A DNA stretch of 64,000 bases from Blastomyces gilchristii SLH14081 (Eukaryota; Ascomycota; Eurotiomycetes; Onygenales; Ajellomycetaceae), in NCBI RefSeq assembly GCF_000003855.2, contig NW_003101675.1, positions 1,852,199 through 1,916,198 on the forward strand, read 5' to 3'. A program made the position numbers and the translations under genes. The number at the start of each line of letters is the position of its first letter. Positions within the stretch are counted from its first letter, which is position 1. This document shows positions 11,973 to 23,813 of the stretch, piece by piece. The notes under the pieces are model-generated. The model was not told where the DNA came from. It made no database searches and worked only from the letters and a program-made list of their open reading frames with translations.

Positions 11973-11982
11973 AGTACGTACC
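11973..11982 (+). repeat. target-site duplication, left (TIR element copy 1)
   Basis: AGTACGTACC, identical to 12602-12611 on the other side of the element. Confidence 0.8.
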
Positions 11983-12601
11983 AGGAAGCAGAAAACTTGA
12001 CCTCGCTAAGTGCGCCACTTGACCTTGTTACATAATCATGACCCTGACCTCACACAATACAGTAATAATCAGTTGATAATTGACTTTCAATCTTTCAATT
12101 CACTCATTCATTCATTCATTCAGCTCATCAATCAATCAAAAAGCATGTATAACTGATTCATAATCAATTAAATGAATAGATAAATTCATATAGAATATAA
12201 AGAGATGTTTTATAAAATATATTAAGATAAAAATATTTAATAATTGATTTTAAATTGATTTTGAATTGATTTTGAATTGATTATTAATTAATTATAGTAA
12301 TAAAAATAAATTTAATCTATATATTTAAGTAATTAACAATTGATTGAAAATCAATTAATAATCAATTCAGTGTAAATTATATAAATACTTACTTTATTAT
12401 TAAATTCAAGAATAATTTCAGTATTAAATTGATTTTAAATTGATTTTAAATTGATTTTGAATTGATTGTAGAATTGATGATAAATAATTAAGTGGTTTCA
12501 AATTACAAGAAAAGATGTATTGAGCGAGGTCAGATAGTGGCACAGGCCACATTTGCGAGGTCAAGTGGCGCACTTAGCGAGGTCAAGTTTTCTGTATACA
12601 C
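11983..12601. mobile_element. non-autonomous TIR element, copy 1 (MULE-like MITE)
   Basis: A 619 bp AT-rich element. Perfect 37 bp inverted repeats lie at 11989-12025 (starting CAGAAAACTTGACCTCGCTA) and 12558-12594. Outside them are six or seven further bases at each end (AGGAAG on the left, TATACAC on the right). It is flanked by the perfect 10 bp direct repeat AGTACGTACC (11973-11982 and 12602-12611). Subterminal GCGAGGTCA/TGACC words recur near both ends, as transposase-binding repeats often do. The interior is AT-rich with tandem ATTGATTTTGAATTG-like units and no coding capacity. Long TIRs and duplications of 9-10 bp are usual for Mutator-like elements; the superfamily assignment is inference. 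A second copy lies at 44725-59442. Confidence 0.85.
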
Positions 12602-12611
12602 AGTACGTACC
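12602..12611 (+). repeat. target-site duplication, right (TIR element copy 1)
   Basis: AGTACGTACC, identical to 11973-11982. Confidence 0.8.
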
Positions 12612-12966
12612 GCAACTACAGCAGTAACAACAAATTATTAATACAAGTACGCTGTACATGTACAATTAGAAGACAAAGTCGTTCTAGAAAAGAACCTCCA
12701 CTAACTATGGTGTATCGCTCGACGAAAATCGAATATAATATATCAGATGTTCCAACATAAGAGTGTGCAAAATTCTGGGCAACAGAAGTTGTAACAAGAT
12801 GCATTTATATCACCCCTTTGAAGAAGGGGCGAGATCTGGATCATTCTATCTATCGAGGATAGTTTTCACTACTTGGGAGGGATTTTACCCCTTTGACAAT
12901 GCCAAACACCACATGACCTTCTGCTGCAAGATTTGCATAAAACACGGAAACAATCCCGTTACGCCC
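12612..12966. other. spacer between TIR element and reductase gene
   Basis: Contains the probable 3' untranslated region of the reductase gene. Nothing else recognised. Confidence 0.4.
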
Positions 12967-14645
12967 CTACCCCTGAATCGCCAAAAGGCTCTTCGCCGTA
13001 TCAACCACGCTCTCTCTCAACGGTCGATACTCCAACCCCAACACCTCTCTTGACTTCGCATTATTATACCCAAAATATCCCTCGGCTGGGAACTCACCAG
13101 GCTTCAACGCATCTCCCACCGGCAACTTCTCCCTTAACTCTGGAAATTCTTCAGAGATGATCTCGACAATTTGCCGGTTGCAAAAGTTGCCCGCTGTGAC
13201 GAAGAAGCGCTGGCTGGCGGCTTCTTTCTGTTTTTCGGCAGCGAGGACGTGCGCGAGAGCCACGTCGCGGACGTCGACCCAGAGGTAGGTGCCGGTTGGT
13301 GGACATGAGTTCTTCGCAGTCCCTGTGATCAGGTCGCGGATGCGTTCATTGGAAGTGTTGAGCGCAGCGAGGGAGTCCAGAGGGTGGACGACGGGGCCGA
13401 GGACGACGGGGGGGTTTATCTGTGCCAGGGTAAGTGGTTGGTTGGTTGGTCGGTTCAATTGGGGAATTTTATAACTGTGGTAAACGGGTAATTGATAGAA
13501 GCAAAAGGGTGTAGATTTCACATGCAACAAAGGGGCCGTTTTGCATACCGTTGCGATGGTGAAGGTTGGTTTCTCCTTTTCCACAAATTCCCAGGCGGCT
13601 TTTTCCTATAATTCTTAAGTTAGTCTTTCCTGTTTCTTATCTTTATTTTTCTATTGCCACCGATTGAACGGGGGTTTTATCATGACGTACAGCGAATGCT
13701 TTGCTTGCCCGATAACCATGGATAGGGCTAAGAAGCGCTTCTGCCTCCGTGATAGGATTCCAATCGGCCTATTAAAATGTCAGGGCATATTCAACCAAGG
13801 GAGCGGAGAGAACACCAATAGCAAGCTATATATATATACCTCCGAATATGTGTAGGTAGGAGGCTTATTGGCGTCAATGATGGAAGCAAAGGAAGATGTA
13901 ATAACTACATGCTTGACCGTTGGCGCACTTCGCTTGATGGCACGGAGGATTCCAACAGTGCCATTGATAGCTGCGTAGTTGTGTAGAAAATCAATGTCAG
14001 CGGAATCCGGTTTAGTCAATATGCAATTATATATCTGCAGTCAAAGACAAAATTATTTCTTTGTCTGTATATATGACGTTACATACCCGGATCGAGAAGT
14101 TCGGCTTTATTGTCACTTGCTCTAAAGTGGAACGGACTAGCTGTGTGAATAACAGTCTCAAAGGGCGGGTCCGAAATCACAGCCTTGTCAAATGCTGTAT
14201 TATTCAATTAGCAAAATATCAGTTAGCCAAGTCGCCGCAAATAGTCCAGAATATAGCTATGCGTGCTGTTGGGTAGTATCCAGAGATAAATGAACTGGGG
14301 TTATAGGAGATTGCGCTTAGGTTAGCAAAACTCTTGCCCGCGGCAGTGCAGTGCATACCATCAAGTTTCGCGATGTCTTCCACAATTGCAAAATCCAGTT
14401 TATCCTTGGGAACATTTGGATGTAAATTTCTGATTTTACGAGCCTTTTCTTCCGAGCGTACGGTTGTCACCACCGAGTGGCCGCGCTGGAGCAGAGTGTC
14501 AAGGACATGAGCAGCGATGAAACCGCTTCCGCCTGCCACGTATGAAACTTGTCAGTTTGGTTTTTTTTGGTCAATTTTCCAAATTATGTTCTTGGGGAGG
14601 AGGGAAAGCTACTATCACTATACCTGTGAGGAGGATTCGTGTCAT
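12967..14645 (-). CDS. NAD(P)H-dependent reductase, extended SDR (Gre2 / dihydroflavonol-4-reductase-like)
   Basis: Seven exons on the minus strand: 14645-14624, 14532-14359, 14194-14087, 13970-13840, 13768-13691, 13605-13549 and 13419-12967, giving 340 residues, the normal length of the family. The 22-nt first exon ends inside the dinucleotide-binding motif. Splicing makes MTRILLTGGSGFIAAHVLD with the TGxxGxxA pattern at residues 7-14. Further hallmarks are HTASPFHF, the VVITSSFAS segment with the catalytic serine, and GYRASKAFAEKAA with the catalytic YxxxK pair (Tyr164, Lys168). Six introns in about 1.7 kb is a high density. Relatives reduce methylglyoxal, isovaleraldehyde or other keto groups in the cytosol; the substrate here cannot be told. 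It is the last gene of the accessory-looking block and is separated from the oxidase gene by the TIR element. Confidence 0.88.
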
Positions 14646-14830
14646 TTTGGACAGACAGGTAGTTTGCTGGTGTCTCTTATCAGTCTTCGATGGCGTTGCG
14701 GGGTTGCGATGTTGGAGTGAATTAGGGTTAGGTCACTGGAAACCCTAATTAGATAAGATATTTCCTTTGTTTATATTTTCGAGAGCAAGGAAAGGAACTT
14801 GGAGGGACTTATTCAAAGGAGGATAACTGG

Positions 14831-14838
14831 TTTATATA
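14831..14838 (-). promoter_or_regulatory. TATA-like box of the reductase gene
   Basis: TATATAAA on the minus strand about 185 bp upstream of the reductase start codon. Confidence 0.35.
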
Positions 14839-15640
14839 TTGCATTACTGCGTAAATATCGATTGTTTATTATTATATAACTAGTCAGGCAGATTTCGTCA
14901 TCCGCAATTAATGTCCCAGGAATCCATTCCGCTTGTTCTGTGTACCCCCGCGCTAATGACTTTTATTTAGCCTTTTGCAAGATGCTTCCAAGGTAATGAC
15001 AGCAACATGCGGAGTAGTTACAGAATAAACGGGGCCATGAGCAATTCACGGATACGAAGTGATGGATTGTATCAAGCGCTCGCGGTCGGGGTTAACTCCC
15101 AACTGAAACTTCTCTATGATCTCCTATTTCCGACCCGACTTCTGCAAAAGAGAAATAAAACCCTCTCTTCGTGATCAAACCGGATCAGATATTCCGCCCT
15201 CTTGATGATGTCCGTTTAACTGCCAAATAGACGCCCAAATCATCCATCCCCCCCACCAATCACAAAAGCCCCCGCGTGCCTAGCTCAGATTGGTTGAAGC
15301 AACATGGAGCCATCTCCAATTCCCCCCCGGCTAGAACGGATATATGAAATAACTACGCCCTGCGAACTCTCTTAAAGTATCCGCCAACGCTTTTTCATGC
15401 CTTCACCCAATTCCCTAAGTATCCCGCCCCATCGGGCAGAGGAAAAGCATGCCTTGCATATTTTAGCACACTAAGGCTCAGTGGGTAAGGCAAAGGCGCT
15501 CGCGGCTCCGCTGAGCAGAAGGATGACAGGCGTGAGGGGGAATGTCGTTGTTGGAGGAAGGTGTGGTTCTTGGGGGCTCCCGCGTGAGGATGTAGGGATG
15601 GTTCATGTATTTCATTTGATGAGGCAAGTGGGAGAGAGCG

Positions 15641-15660
15641 AGAGAGAGAGAGAGAGAGAG
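15641..15660 (+). repeat. (AG)10 microsatellite
   Basis: Uninterrupted AG dinucleotides, with further GAGAG sequence just before. Confidence 0.95.
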
Positions 15661-17407
15661 ACAGCGTAGGTACGTTGGGAGCCCATATGAGAATCCATTT
15701 CGAATTGTACAGTTGCTCATAGTTGCTGACAGTTGAGCAGGCACGCAGCCTTTTGAAGTGGTACCCCCATCGCAAAGTACGCTGGAAATCAACATTGCTC
15801 TCTGGCTGTTACTCAGAGAGGAAAAATTTCCCCATCAGTTGGGTTATCTGCCCTTTGTTTTTGAAGATGAGGGAATGCCAGAGTGCTGCATTGGGTTCAT
15901 TCATTTGTCTGGGCTCCCTGTATTCATAACACTGAGATGCTGTGAAAGTCCTTGGACCATGTTCTCCACACACCAAGAATCCCGTTTCGTTCACACGCAG
16001 CTGTGGTGGTTTCAAGTGTGTCTGAGTGTGACAAGTGGTGAAGATTCAATAATGGGGAGGTTCGACTCCTTAGCAAGGTAATGTGACCCAATGTTTAGCT
16101 TTAGAAATTTTGATATTGAGAAAGTTAGATAAAATATGTAACCTGCCTCTGTTAAGAATGTTTTTGCAGTGATACAGGATGCTGAGTGTCTAAAGTTGTG
16201 TGCATTCATCTTGGTCTGAATGAAATGAACAGTGCACCTTCTTTTACTTATCAGTAATGAAAGAATTTCTAGGAAATTGTTCATCAGTTTGGTTTTCACA
16301 TTTCAAGTAATCTTAGATGATGGACACAGAATGAGAAGGCATCAGTTTTTGATAGATAATGTTTTTAATTCTTAGTTTTTTTGGCTACTTTTTTTATAGT
16401 ATTATAATGAAGACATCAAATCTCATTTTTAATTTGCTCGCGGCTCCTCTCTCTTTCTTCAAGACACAAATTGATAGATAGGAAAGAGAGGGCGGGAGGA
16501 CGTCCTCAAAGGTCCATTTATCTGTCCACCTTTAACAATGTTGCGTGCAGCAGCTGCGTGTGTGGTTCAATTTGGTAGAGTTGTCTCTGAAGTTGATATA
16601 CTGAAGAACAAAAGCGGATTGCACATGGAAAGGGACATTAGCCATGTATACGTAGCGTAGAATCATGGGGAGCTTTCAGTTTTGCGCGTGTGAGATTTTT
16701 TTTTCTTTTCTTGCGGATGAATAGAATGCCATTTGGGAGGGACGAGAACAAGGACGAAGGCGGTAAAAAGGAATACATGAATGGCATGATGGAAGAAACG
16801 GAGAAGAATCGAGGGAGAAAAATAAGTTTTCAATGGAGACATCAGTGTTTTTGAAGGATTGGTATTTGTGTGATTCGGGATTCATCGTTGATGTGACGTA
16901 AACAATTGACGCGACTTTTAAGCGGGGAAGAAGGATAAAAGGTACGGATTTTAATGAAACTTGGAGTTAAGGCGCACGGAAAATAAGAGTTCAAGGGGGA
17001 AACATGGATAAGAGAGACTGGTAAGAGTAGGTAAGATTAAGAAGAATAATCCAGTACATTGCGAGAAACGGGGCGGGAAATGAAGATCTTGGAGAGTTCA
17101 GGAGTACTGAAGCGGAGCGGTCTGTGACGGTCGAGGTCGATAGGCCCAAGAAGTCCAGTTCGTTATACCATGACAACACCACTGTTGAGCAAGGGAGAAT
17201 CGTTTGGGTATCGGGTACGGGATATAATGACTAAAAGAAACCGGAGGTTTGGCGGATCTGTGGGTTTGAGACTTAGGGGAATAGCGACACTGATGATTGC
17301 CTAATGTAATCCACAGTCTGCCTCGACAGTATAAAGACACCCGCACTGTCACGCAACATCTGGACGCACTGCTACCATGAACCCTACTCGGGCGAAGTGG
17401 GGCTGCT

Positions 17408-18647
17408 TCACTCCTGCGGTTGCTGGCTGCGGCGCATTTTCTCGGCTTCCAGGTTCTCGTACAAGAGGTAGAGGGCTTTTTCGTTAGCTGCTGCGCTGCC
17501 CATGATTGTAAACATACGTTCACCAGTCTCGTCGTGTGGGGCTTTGGCGATGGAAATACGGGCGCCGGAGCTCCTTCGAATCTCGCTGATTTTGCTTCCA
17601 CCTCGGCCAATAATGCAGCCAACCATGTCGGAAGGAATGCTGATATTCTGTGTTTGGACCTCCTCTCCGTCTTCAGTTACAAGCGGGATGCCGCGGTTGG
17701 CTGCATCGGAGTTCGAGCGTCGGTTATAGCCACCGGTTTGGTCGCTAAAATCAGCACCATTTCCAGTACGGTTGTAAGAGCGTCCACCGTAACCGCCTGC
17801 AGCGGTTCCAGATCCGAGCGAATTATTCATGGGGCCTCCGCCAACGGATGCGCGAACAGCGGGGTTGTAGAGAACAGTCCCAGTCCCGCGTTGCCAGTCA
17901 TCTATAAGACATTTGCCGATTTCCCACACGGCTTTCTCGATTCCTTCGGGTGTGCCTTGAACTTCAACGATCCGTTCAGTTGACTGTGGGAGCATCTCCT
18001 TCTGTGCGACCATCCTGACTCCAGAAGCGTCTTGGATATACTTGATCTTCAAGCCCTGGCGGCCAATGATTGTGCCCATTTGATTGTGAGATATAAGAAG
18101 GCGAACAGCTGGAAGAAGTCAGTAGCTGAATATAAATAATCATAGTAGAAAAAGTAAAAACAATAATATGCACTCGCATCTTATGTTGGAGGCAGTCATC
18201 GAGGATAATTCGAGTGGCAAATAGAAACGAATCCATCAACGGGCAGAGACACTTACGATGGGTACCGGTATTCGAAACCACACCACCCATTCCAAGCTGA
18301 GGAGCACCTTCAAGCAAACCCTTGGCGACTATGGCATATGCTTTAGCGGTACCTTGAAGAGGACCAGTGACGGTTAAAACTCGATCATGGACACCTTGTA
18401 CGACCTTGCTCACGCCAGCTTTTACACCAGTTTCGTCACGCAGGTCTGCCACGTTCTTGCCAGCTTTGCCAATAATCACACCAGCTTCCTTTGAAGAAAC
18501 AATGGCGCGAAGGGTCAGTGTAGACTGAGCGTATTCCTCTTCAGTCTTAGGGGGGCCGTCAGCTTCGCCCTGATCGTTGCGGCTATAGTCTGTCATTACT
18601 TCATCGACCACAGCCGGGGCGGCGTCACGAGATTCGTTGTTTGCCAT
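17408..18647 (-). CDS. three-KH-domain RNA-binding protein (PBP2/Rnc1, PCBP-like)
   Basis: Two exons on the minus strand, 18647-18257 and 18108-17408, giving 363 residues. KH1 is at about residues 43-115 with the GxxG loop GKAG. KH2 is at about 131-200 with GRQG, and the intron falls just before it, so splicing yields THPVRLLISHNQMG. KH3 is at about 284-350 with GRGG. A Gly/Asn/Ser-rich linker (residues about 210-270, GGYGGRSYNR) separates KH2 from KH3. This arrangement is that of poly(C)-binding proteins and of fungal Rnc1/Pbp2, which bind mRNA and affect its stability and translation. The specific RNA targets cannot be read here. The 148-nt intron is longer than its neighbours and could hide a tiny exon. 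The 5' region (18650-19450) is strongly purine-biased on the plus strand, that is, a CT-rich leader for this gene. Confidence 0.9.
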
Positions 18648-20110
18648 TTTGAAAATGCTAAAAAGAAGCTAGGATGGGATTGGAGTGAGGAGGGATATAA
18701 TTGATGGCGGTGTGGGGAGATATTTTCAACGCAATTTTTTCCTTTTTTTTGCGAAGGCGAATAACTTTTGATCCCGATCGTAGAGGCAGAAATTGCTTTC
18801 TGTTCGTTAGGAGGATCTAAACGCAACTATCCAGACCGAGAGAGTAGTCAGGAGCGATGTTTATATAGAAGGCCGTTTGTCAAAGAAAGTTAAAATAGAA
18901 ATAGAAGAGCGACCTACTCAAAGAGGTAAGCAGGAACAAAGGTAGGTCGCACGCCAAAGAAAACAAGCGGAAAGGTGAGGAAGTGAGGTGGAATACGACG
19001 CGGATTCGGCGAGGTAGAGGGTGAAAGTGACGATGGCGGAGTGCGGAGAGCGGAGCGCGGAGCGCAGAGGGTGGAGGGTGGAACGCGGAAGTCGAGTCGG
19101 TGAGAGAGATAGGTGGAGGTGGTAGCTCGCGACGGGTGAAGAGGTTGACGGAGGAGGCGAGAGGTGAGGTAGGCGGGAGAGAACAGGAGGAGGAGGATGG
19201 GAGAAGGGGAGAGGATGATGGGGGGATGGGGGGGAGATGGAGGGCGAGAGAGAGGAGCGGGAAAGTTGAGAGGTGAGGTGAGGTGAGGTGAGGTGAGGTG
19301 AGGTTGGAGGATGGAGGGTGGATGGAGGAAGATGGACGACGACTGTGATGTGGATTGGGGGCAGGCGTGCGTTGGTGGTGGTGGAGGACTTAGTCAGGCA
19401 GTCGCTGACTCGCTGGCAGTGAGTGTTGGTTGAATATTTCCCGTTGTTCCCCCAAGCCACCCGCCCCCCTTGTGAATTTTTCGGCGAAGCGAGAAAACTT
19501 CACCACCAAAAAAAAGCCTATATAAAAAGTTCATATTTGCCTGCCCCATACCAGCTTTCTACTGGACGCATCAACTCTTAGATCTCTGTTAGAAAAAAGA
19601 TAGGGAGACTTTAGTTCATAGGATATTGCGGTTGTAGTATGACTTATTTTTGTGGTAGCTTTCTGCTCGAATTCAAGGTCAAACAGCGCGCTCAAAATAT
19701 CTAAATCATCTCAGAATACCGTTAAAAATCCTCTTACAACTGAATGCAAGTTGTAACCTTGCAGAATTATCCACTGCCAATCCAACTGAATCCTCTAAAT
19801 CCCGAAAAGAAACAGGCAATGCCTTTCTACATGAGGGTTCAGACTGGTGTCTGCTCCGTATATCGGTCGGTATCTGCTCTACCAATGTTACGGGGAGAAT
19901 AAAAACAAAGACGGGGCAGCACAAAACTGATTCGTTGAATATTCATTCTGGGAACCGTGTTCGCAAGGAACTAAAAAAATTATAGACTATTTATGTTTTA
20001 CAGCCAGGCCCGTATCTCAGGAACATATCCTGTTGAGATCGAGCGACTCAACGAAGACACCGAAGCAACGAGGTAGTGAAGCAGCTCTTCCCTGTGCCTT
20101 CAGTTTACCT
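18648..20110. other. intergenic: CT-rich leader/promoter of the KH gene and downstream spacer
   Basis: The left half is pyrimidine-rich in the sense of the KH gene and includes a pentamer minisatellite. The right half has short unrecognised frames and the 3' flank of the alcohol dehydrogenase gene. No separate gene seen. Confidence 0.5.
19271..19304 (+). repeat. (AGGTG)n pentanucleotide minisatellite
   Basis: At least six perfect tandem AGGTG units inside a longer GA-rich region. Confidence 0.95.
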
Positions 20111-21845
20111 TTATTTATCTCCCTCAAAGATAACCTTCTGCACCTGCATTTTATCGAAAATGCTATATCCCTCCTCCGCCTCGCTCAGTGGCATGATCTT
20201 ATCCGCCATGAATCTGCACATCGATTCTGTGAGTATCGCGCCGCGATGGAAAAAAAAAAAAAAAAAAAAAAAAAAGGTAGGGGGAGAGGGAGGGGGGAGA
20301 GAGGGCCTTCTTACCCGAGCAGATGCTGCTTCTTCTTGAGTATATCAATAGCCTGCGGAAATATGGACCGCACGGGACATCTTCCCATCTGAATCTTCAG
20401 GTTCTTTCCGTAAGCCTGATTGCCCGTCCAGGGGATCTATTGGGTCATTCTCCGTGTTAGAATCACTTTTTATCACTGGGAAAACATAATGGAGAGAGAT
20501 TGCGCAGATTCTATTTTCCATCTTACCTGCCCATTGTGAACGCCCACACTACTAATCGTGCCCCATGGCCTCAAAAGTTCAAATGCCATCTTCAGAGCAG
20601 GACTCAGCCCAACCTCCTCAATCACCACATCAGCGCCTCTGCCATCAGTCAGCTCCTTGACACGCTTATCCAGTCCCTCGGGGTCCGTTTGGAAATTCCA
20701 CGGTTCCGCGCCCAGCGACTTGGCAAGCTCGAGCCGCGCTGGTACAGAGTCAACTGCTAGGAGGTGTTTGGGCTTGTAGTCCTCTGCGTTGATGATTGCG
20801 CAGAGTCCCACCGGCCCGCAACCAATCACTACGACGGTCATCTCGGAAAGTTGCTCCTTGGTGAACTGCTGGAGTCCGTTGCTGGCTGCAAAGTATCCCG
20901 TTGGGAAGATATCCGCCATAAGGACGAGGGCGTGGTCCTGGATTCCCTCCGTGGCTTTCATGACAGTCCCATCAGCATAAGGGACGCGGACCTACATGAA
21001 AAAAACGTGTCATTGCATCAGCAAATTTGCGCCCTTTTCCCCACCGCCAGTTACTTGACCCGAGTCATCAATCGAAGCAGGACTTACATATTCTGCCTGG
21101 GACCCATCAAGCACAGCACTGCCGAACAGCAGCGATTTTGCACACCGAGACGAAAAGCCATTTTTGCAGTAGAAGCATTCTAAGCTGTTTCGTTTTTCAA
21201 TTTCATTCCTAGTCAGTAAAAACGAGCAAAAAAGAAGAAACCATCCCCTACCTACCCCCGATCGTTTCTCGCGCATGGTGTTATGCCTCCTCCTTTCAAT
21301 AGCGAAATTTTGGGGTAAGGACATAAACATACCAGCTGGTAGTAAATGGGCAGACAATCTTATCTCCCACGTTCACCGACTTAACTAAGCTACCGACTTG
21401 GACAATTTCGCCCATGAACTCATGGCCCATGATAAACCCAGTGCCGGACGGCTGATGACCGCGGAAAACATGGAGTTCGCTGGGTTGAATTAGCAAAAAA
21501 CAGAAGAAACATTGGAAGCAGAAAGAGAAAATGAACCGCACAATACAAAAAAAGGGGGGTGTTTCGAAAGTAGTGATGCCTCTCTGCTTGAATCTCTGCT
21601 TGAAGAAGGCCATGTCGCCAAAATGCCATAGTAATAAACTACCATACAAGCAAAGCCACATAAAGAAAAGAAAGGGGAGACTTACAAGAAAAAAAAAGGG
21701 ATACATACCTCCCGCAGAGCGCCGCATATTTAACTTTAACAATGATATCTGTCGGTGACTGGATCTTAGGCACCGGCCGTTCCTCCACGGCAATCTTGTA
21801 GGGTCCCTTAAAGACGACCGCGCGCATGGTTTCCTTTGTAGCCAT
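20111..21845 (-). CDS. zinc-dependent alcohol dehydrogenase (MDR superfamily)
   Basis: Six exons on the minus strand: 21845-21709, 21479-21333, 21184-21088, 20991-20527, 20436-20315 and 20213-20111, giving 356 residues. Catalytic zinc ligands: Cys44 in ALCGSELH and the GHE at 64-66. The structural zinc site is Cys95, Cys98, Cys101 and Cys109 (SCLECFYCKNGFSSRC). It is complete only if intron 2 ends at the first of two AG choices, which decided that acceptor. The NAD(P)-binding motif is VVVIGCGPVGLCA. The C-terminus (FMADKIMPLSEAEEGY ... FEGDK) is restored only with the GTGCAG acceptor of intron 5. The enzyme oxidises an alcohol or reduces an aldehyde in the cytosol; the substrate is not readable. 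Intron 5 holds a 26-base homopolymer. Confidence 0.92.
20250..20275 (+). repeat. A26 homopolymer in an alcohol dehydrogenase intron
   Basis: Twenty-six consecutive A on the plus strand, which is T26 in the transcribed sense, within intron 5 and about 40 nt before its acceptor. Confidence 0.95.
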
Positions 21846-23813
21846 GGTGAGAATTTTTTTTTTTTTATTTTTTTTTTATTTTTTTTTTGGGCCTGGAACC
21901 TTTTTGACTGAGGATATTTTTTTATATAGAAGGAGAGAAAGGAAGACGAAGCAAAAGGGTGGTTGGGGATTTAGCGGAGATTTCAAGGCGAGATCCGTGG
22001 CTGGAAGGAAAAACCCGTAACGGCCCTCGGGAGGGAAGAGTATATTTCGATATATTTCGTTCTTATGCCCTTTGAAAGTGATTTTATTTTGTAAATTGGG
22101 TGCGATGCGACGTGGATCAAGCTGTGTAATAGGATGGATGCGCCGTCGAGTAGTCTGGTTTGGCCCTTTGCTGCGTACAGAAGTTAACTATATAAGTTAT
22201 ACAGTAGTTACTCCGTACAGTATCACAGCGATAATTGCCGGGTCCTCCGCAAGCGCATTTTAACAGACTACATCCGCTGCGTATATCAAGCAGAGCAGAA
22301 AACGAAAAAGATACTGCCCCGCTGTTGGGCTTCTCTGTGTTGTTATTTAACTAGTTAACCATATACCGTTAGTTGTGCAGAAGAGGTTGTTCAGCTTCGC
22401 CTCGGCTCACAATCACAGAAGCCGATGGCGGTTTGTCCCCAACTTTTGAACGGGAGGGAGGGAGAGGATTCGAGGAGCCATCGTCCAGTTATCCTCTTCC
22501 CGTCCACTTTGAAACATAAATGGTGGCATCCATGGAGAGATAATAATAGACCCCCCAAGCCAACAACCGTCTTGTCTGCCGAACAAAAATCGAAGCACAG
22601 AGTGTCGCAGGCGGCAGAGCCGGTAAGTTATTAGTGAACTAAACCACCCCGTTATAGTTAAGTGCGGGGAAGGGGAAACTCTGCAGCTCGGTGTCCAGGG
22701 TCTTTTTTTTCTTTTCGTTCCCGCTAATGCTGCCTCCATAGCAACCTCCTGTTAAAAAGGGACATTATTATTGTCAACCCACGCGAGCAAGCCAACTGAG
22801 CCAAAAAATATCAATAGAGAAATACATAGTAAATAAAATTTAGAAGCCGGAGGTGGATGTGGTTTCGTTGTTGTGGGGTATGCCCCCCCTTAGGCGCCGG
22901 GGGCATGCCATACACAATCTAACGCGATAACAATCAACTAAAACATAAAGAATGAGGCTCTCCACGAAAACTATTAAGCAGCCATTCGAAGCTGGAGAGA
23001 AAAAGATAGGGGAGGGGAATTGACTATTTCATAATCCGCGTACCAATAGCGGTTCGATAGTACTTCTCATGCTGGAGGAGCTGATCGCGTCCCAAAAAGT
23101 AGAATTTTGTAAAAATGCAGGGTGGGTCAGATTTAGGTAAATATATTAATAAATAAATAAATAAAATAATTTCAAATCTCCTTTCTTCTTTACACACTTC
23201 AAAGAGCATTTGGGAGTCAGACTAGAGCGGAGCTGAGAAGGGAGAGGTAGACATGAGAATAAATCCTTAATATCTGAGCTGAGCGTTTGAAGGGAAAACA
23301 GAGGAGCGGTTCCAGTCACGGCGAAAACAGATAACAAAAAGAATCCTGCGCGAATTCCACCATCCCCGGTTGAGATTAATAAAATAGAAAACTCCCGAAA
23401 CCCAGACTCCAATTGCAACGCCATTTTACAGGCTTGCTAATAGAAAAAAAAAAAAAAAAAAGAAAAGAAAAAAAAAGAGAAAGAAAGAAAGAAAAAGAAA
23501 AAGCACGTAATTAAGAATGACAAAAGTCTCGACAAATCAGGAGAAAAATAGAGGGAAACGCCCAAATAAAAATCAAAGCCAAATCCAATCCAACAATGCA
23601 ATACCTCTTTCGCCGTGCCCGATGATGATATGTTGGTATGTTGTTCTCTCTAAGGTCCCGATCGTGCATCAAGGGCTGGTTCTGAAAACCACGCATACAA
23701 GTACGGCCCGATCGACTGTTCCGTACCACCATGGTAATCGAGGCTAAATGGTCCCTTGGGAAGAAAAAAAAGTTGAAATGAAAGGAAAGTTCAAGTCCGA
23801 GTCAAAAACGATT
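21846..23813. other. 2 kb intergenic region
   Basis: Contains the alcohol dehydrogenase promoter with poly-T runs, a TACTCCGTACAG word near 22208, A-rich runs at 23444-23510, and the 3' flank of the Yippee gene. Short frames on both strands are not gene-like. Confidence 0.45.

Larger units (their letters stand above)
10465..11982. other. intergenic region between oxidase gene and TIR element
   Basis: Promoter of the oxidase gene at the left, a poly-A run at about 11167-11184, and several short unrecognised open frames (for example 11219-11401 and 11415-11714) that I do not consider genes. The last 10 bases before 11983 are one copy of the TIR element's target-site duplication. Confidence 0.5.
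14646..17407. other. 2.8 kb gene-free interval
   Basis: No gene recognised. Contains the reductase promoter, paired CCAAT and ATTGG words near 15257 and 15291, an (AG)10 microsatellite, and at the right end the 3' region of the KH-domain gene. Two tRNA-like fragments near 15470 and 16060 do not fold into a full cloverleaf. Confidence 0.45.

Noticed and set aside
7179..14645. Ergot alkaloid or ergothioneine cluster
   Set aside because: The methyltransferase family fits both, but there is no prenyltransferase, easC/easE-type gene or Egt1 sulfoxide-synthase domain in the window.
15466..15520. tRNA D-arm-like sequence GGCTCAGTGGGTAAGGC
   Set aside because: No acceptor, anticodon or T-arm pairing could be found at the right spacing on either strand.
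16045..16085. T-arm-like GGGGAGGTTCGACTCC
   Set aside because: The T stem pairs only partly and no matching acceptor stem or D arm lies upstream.
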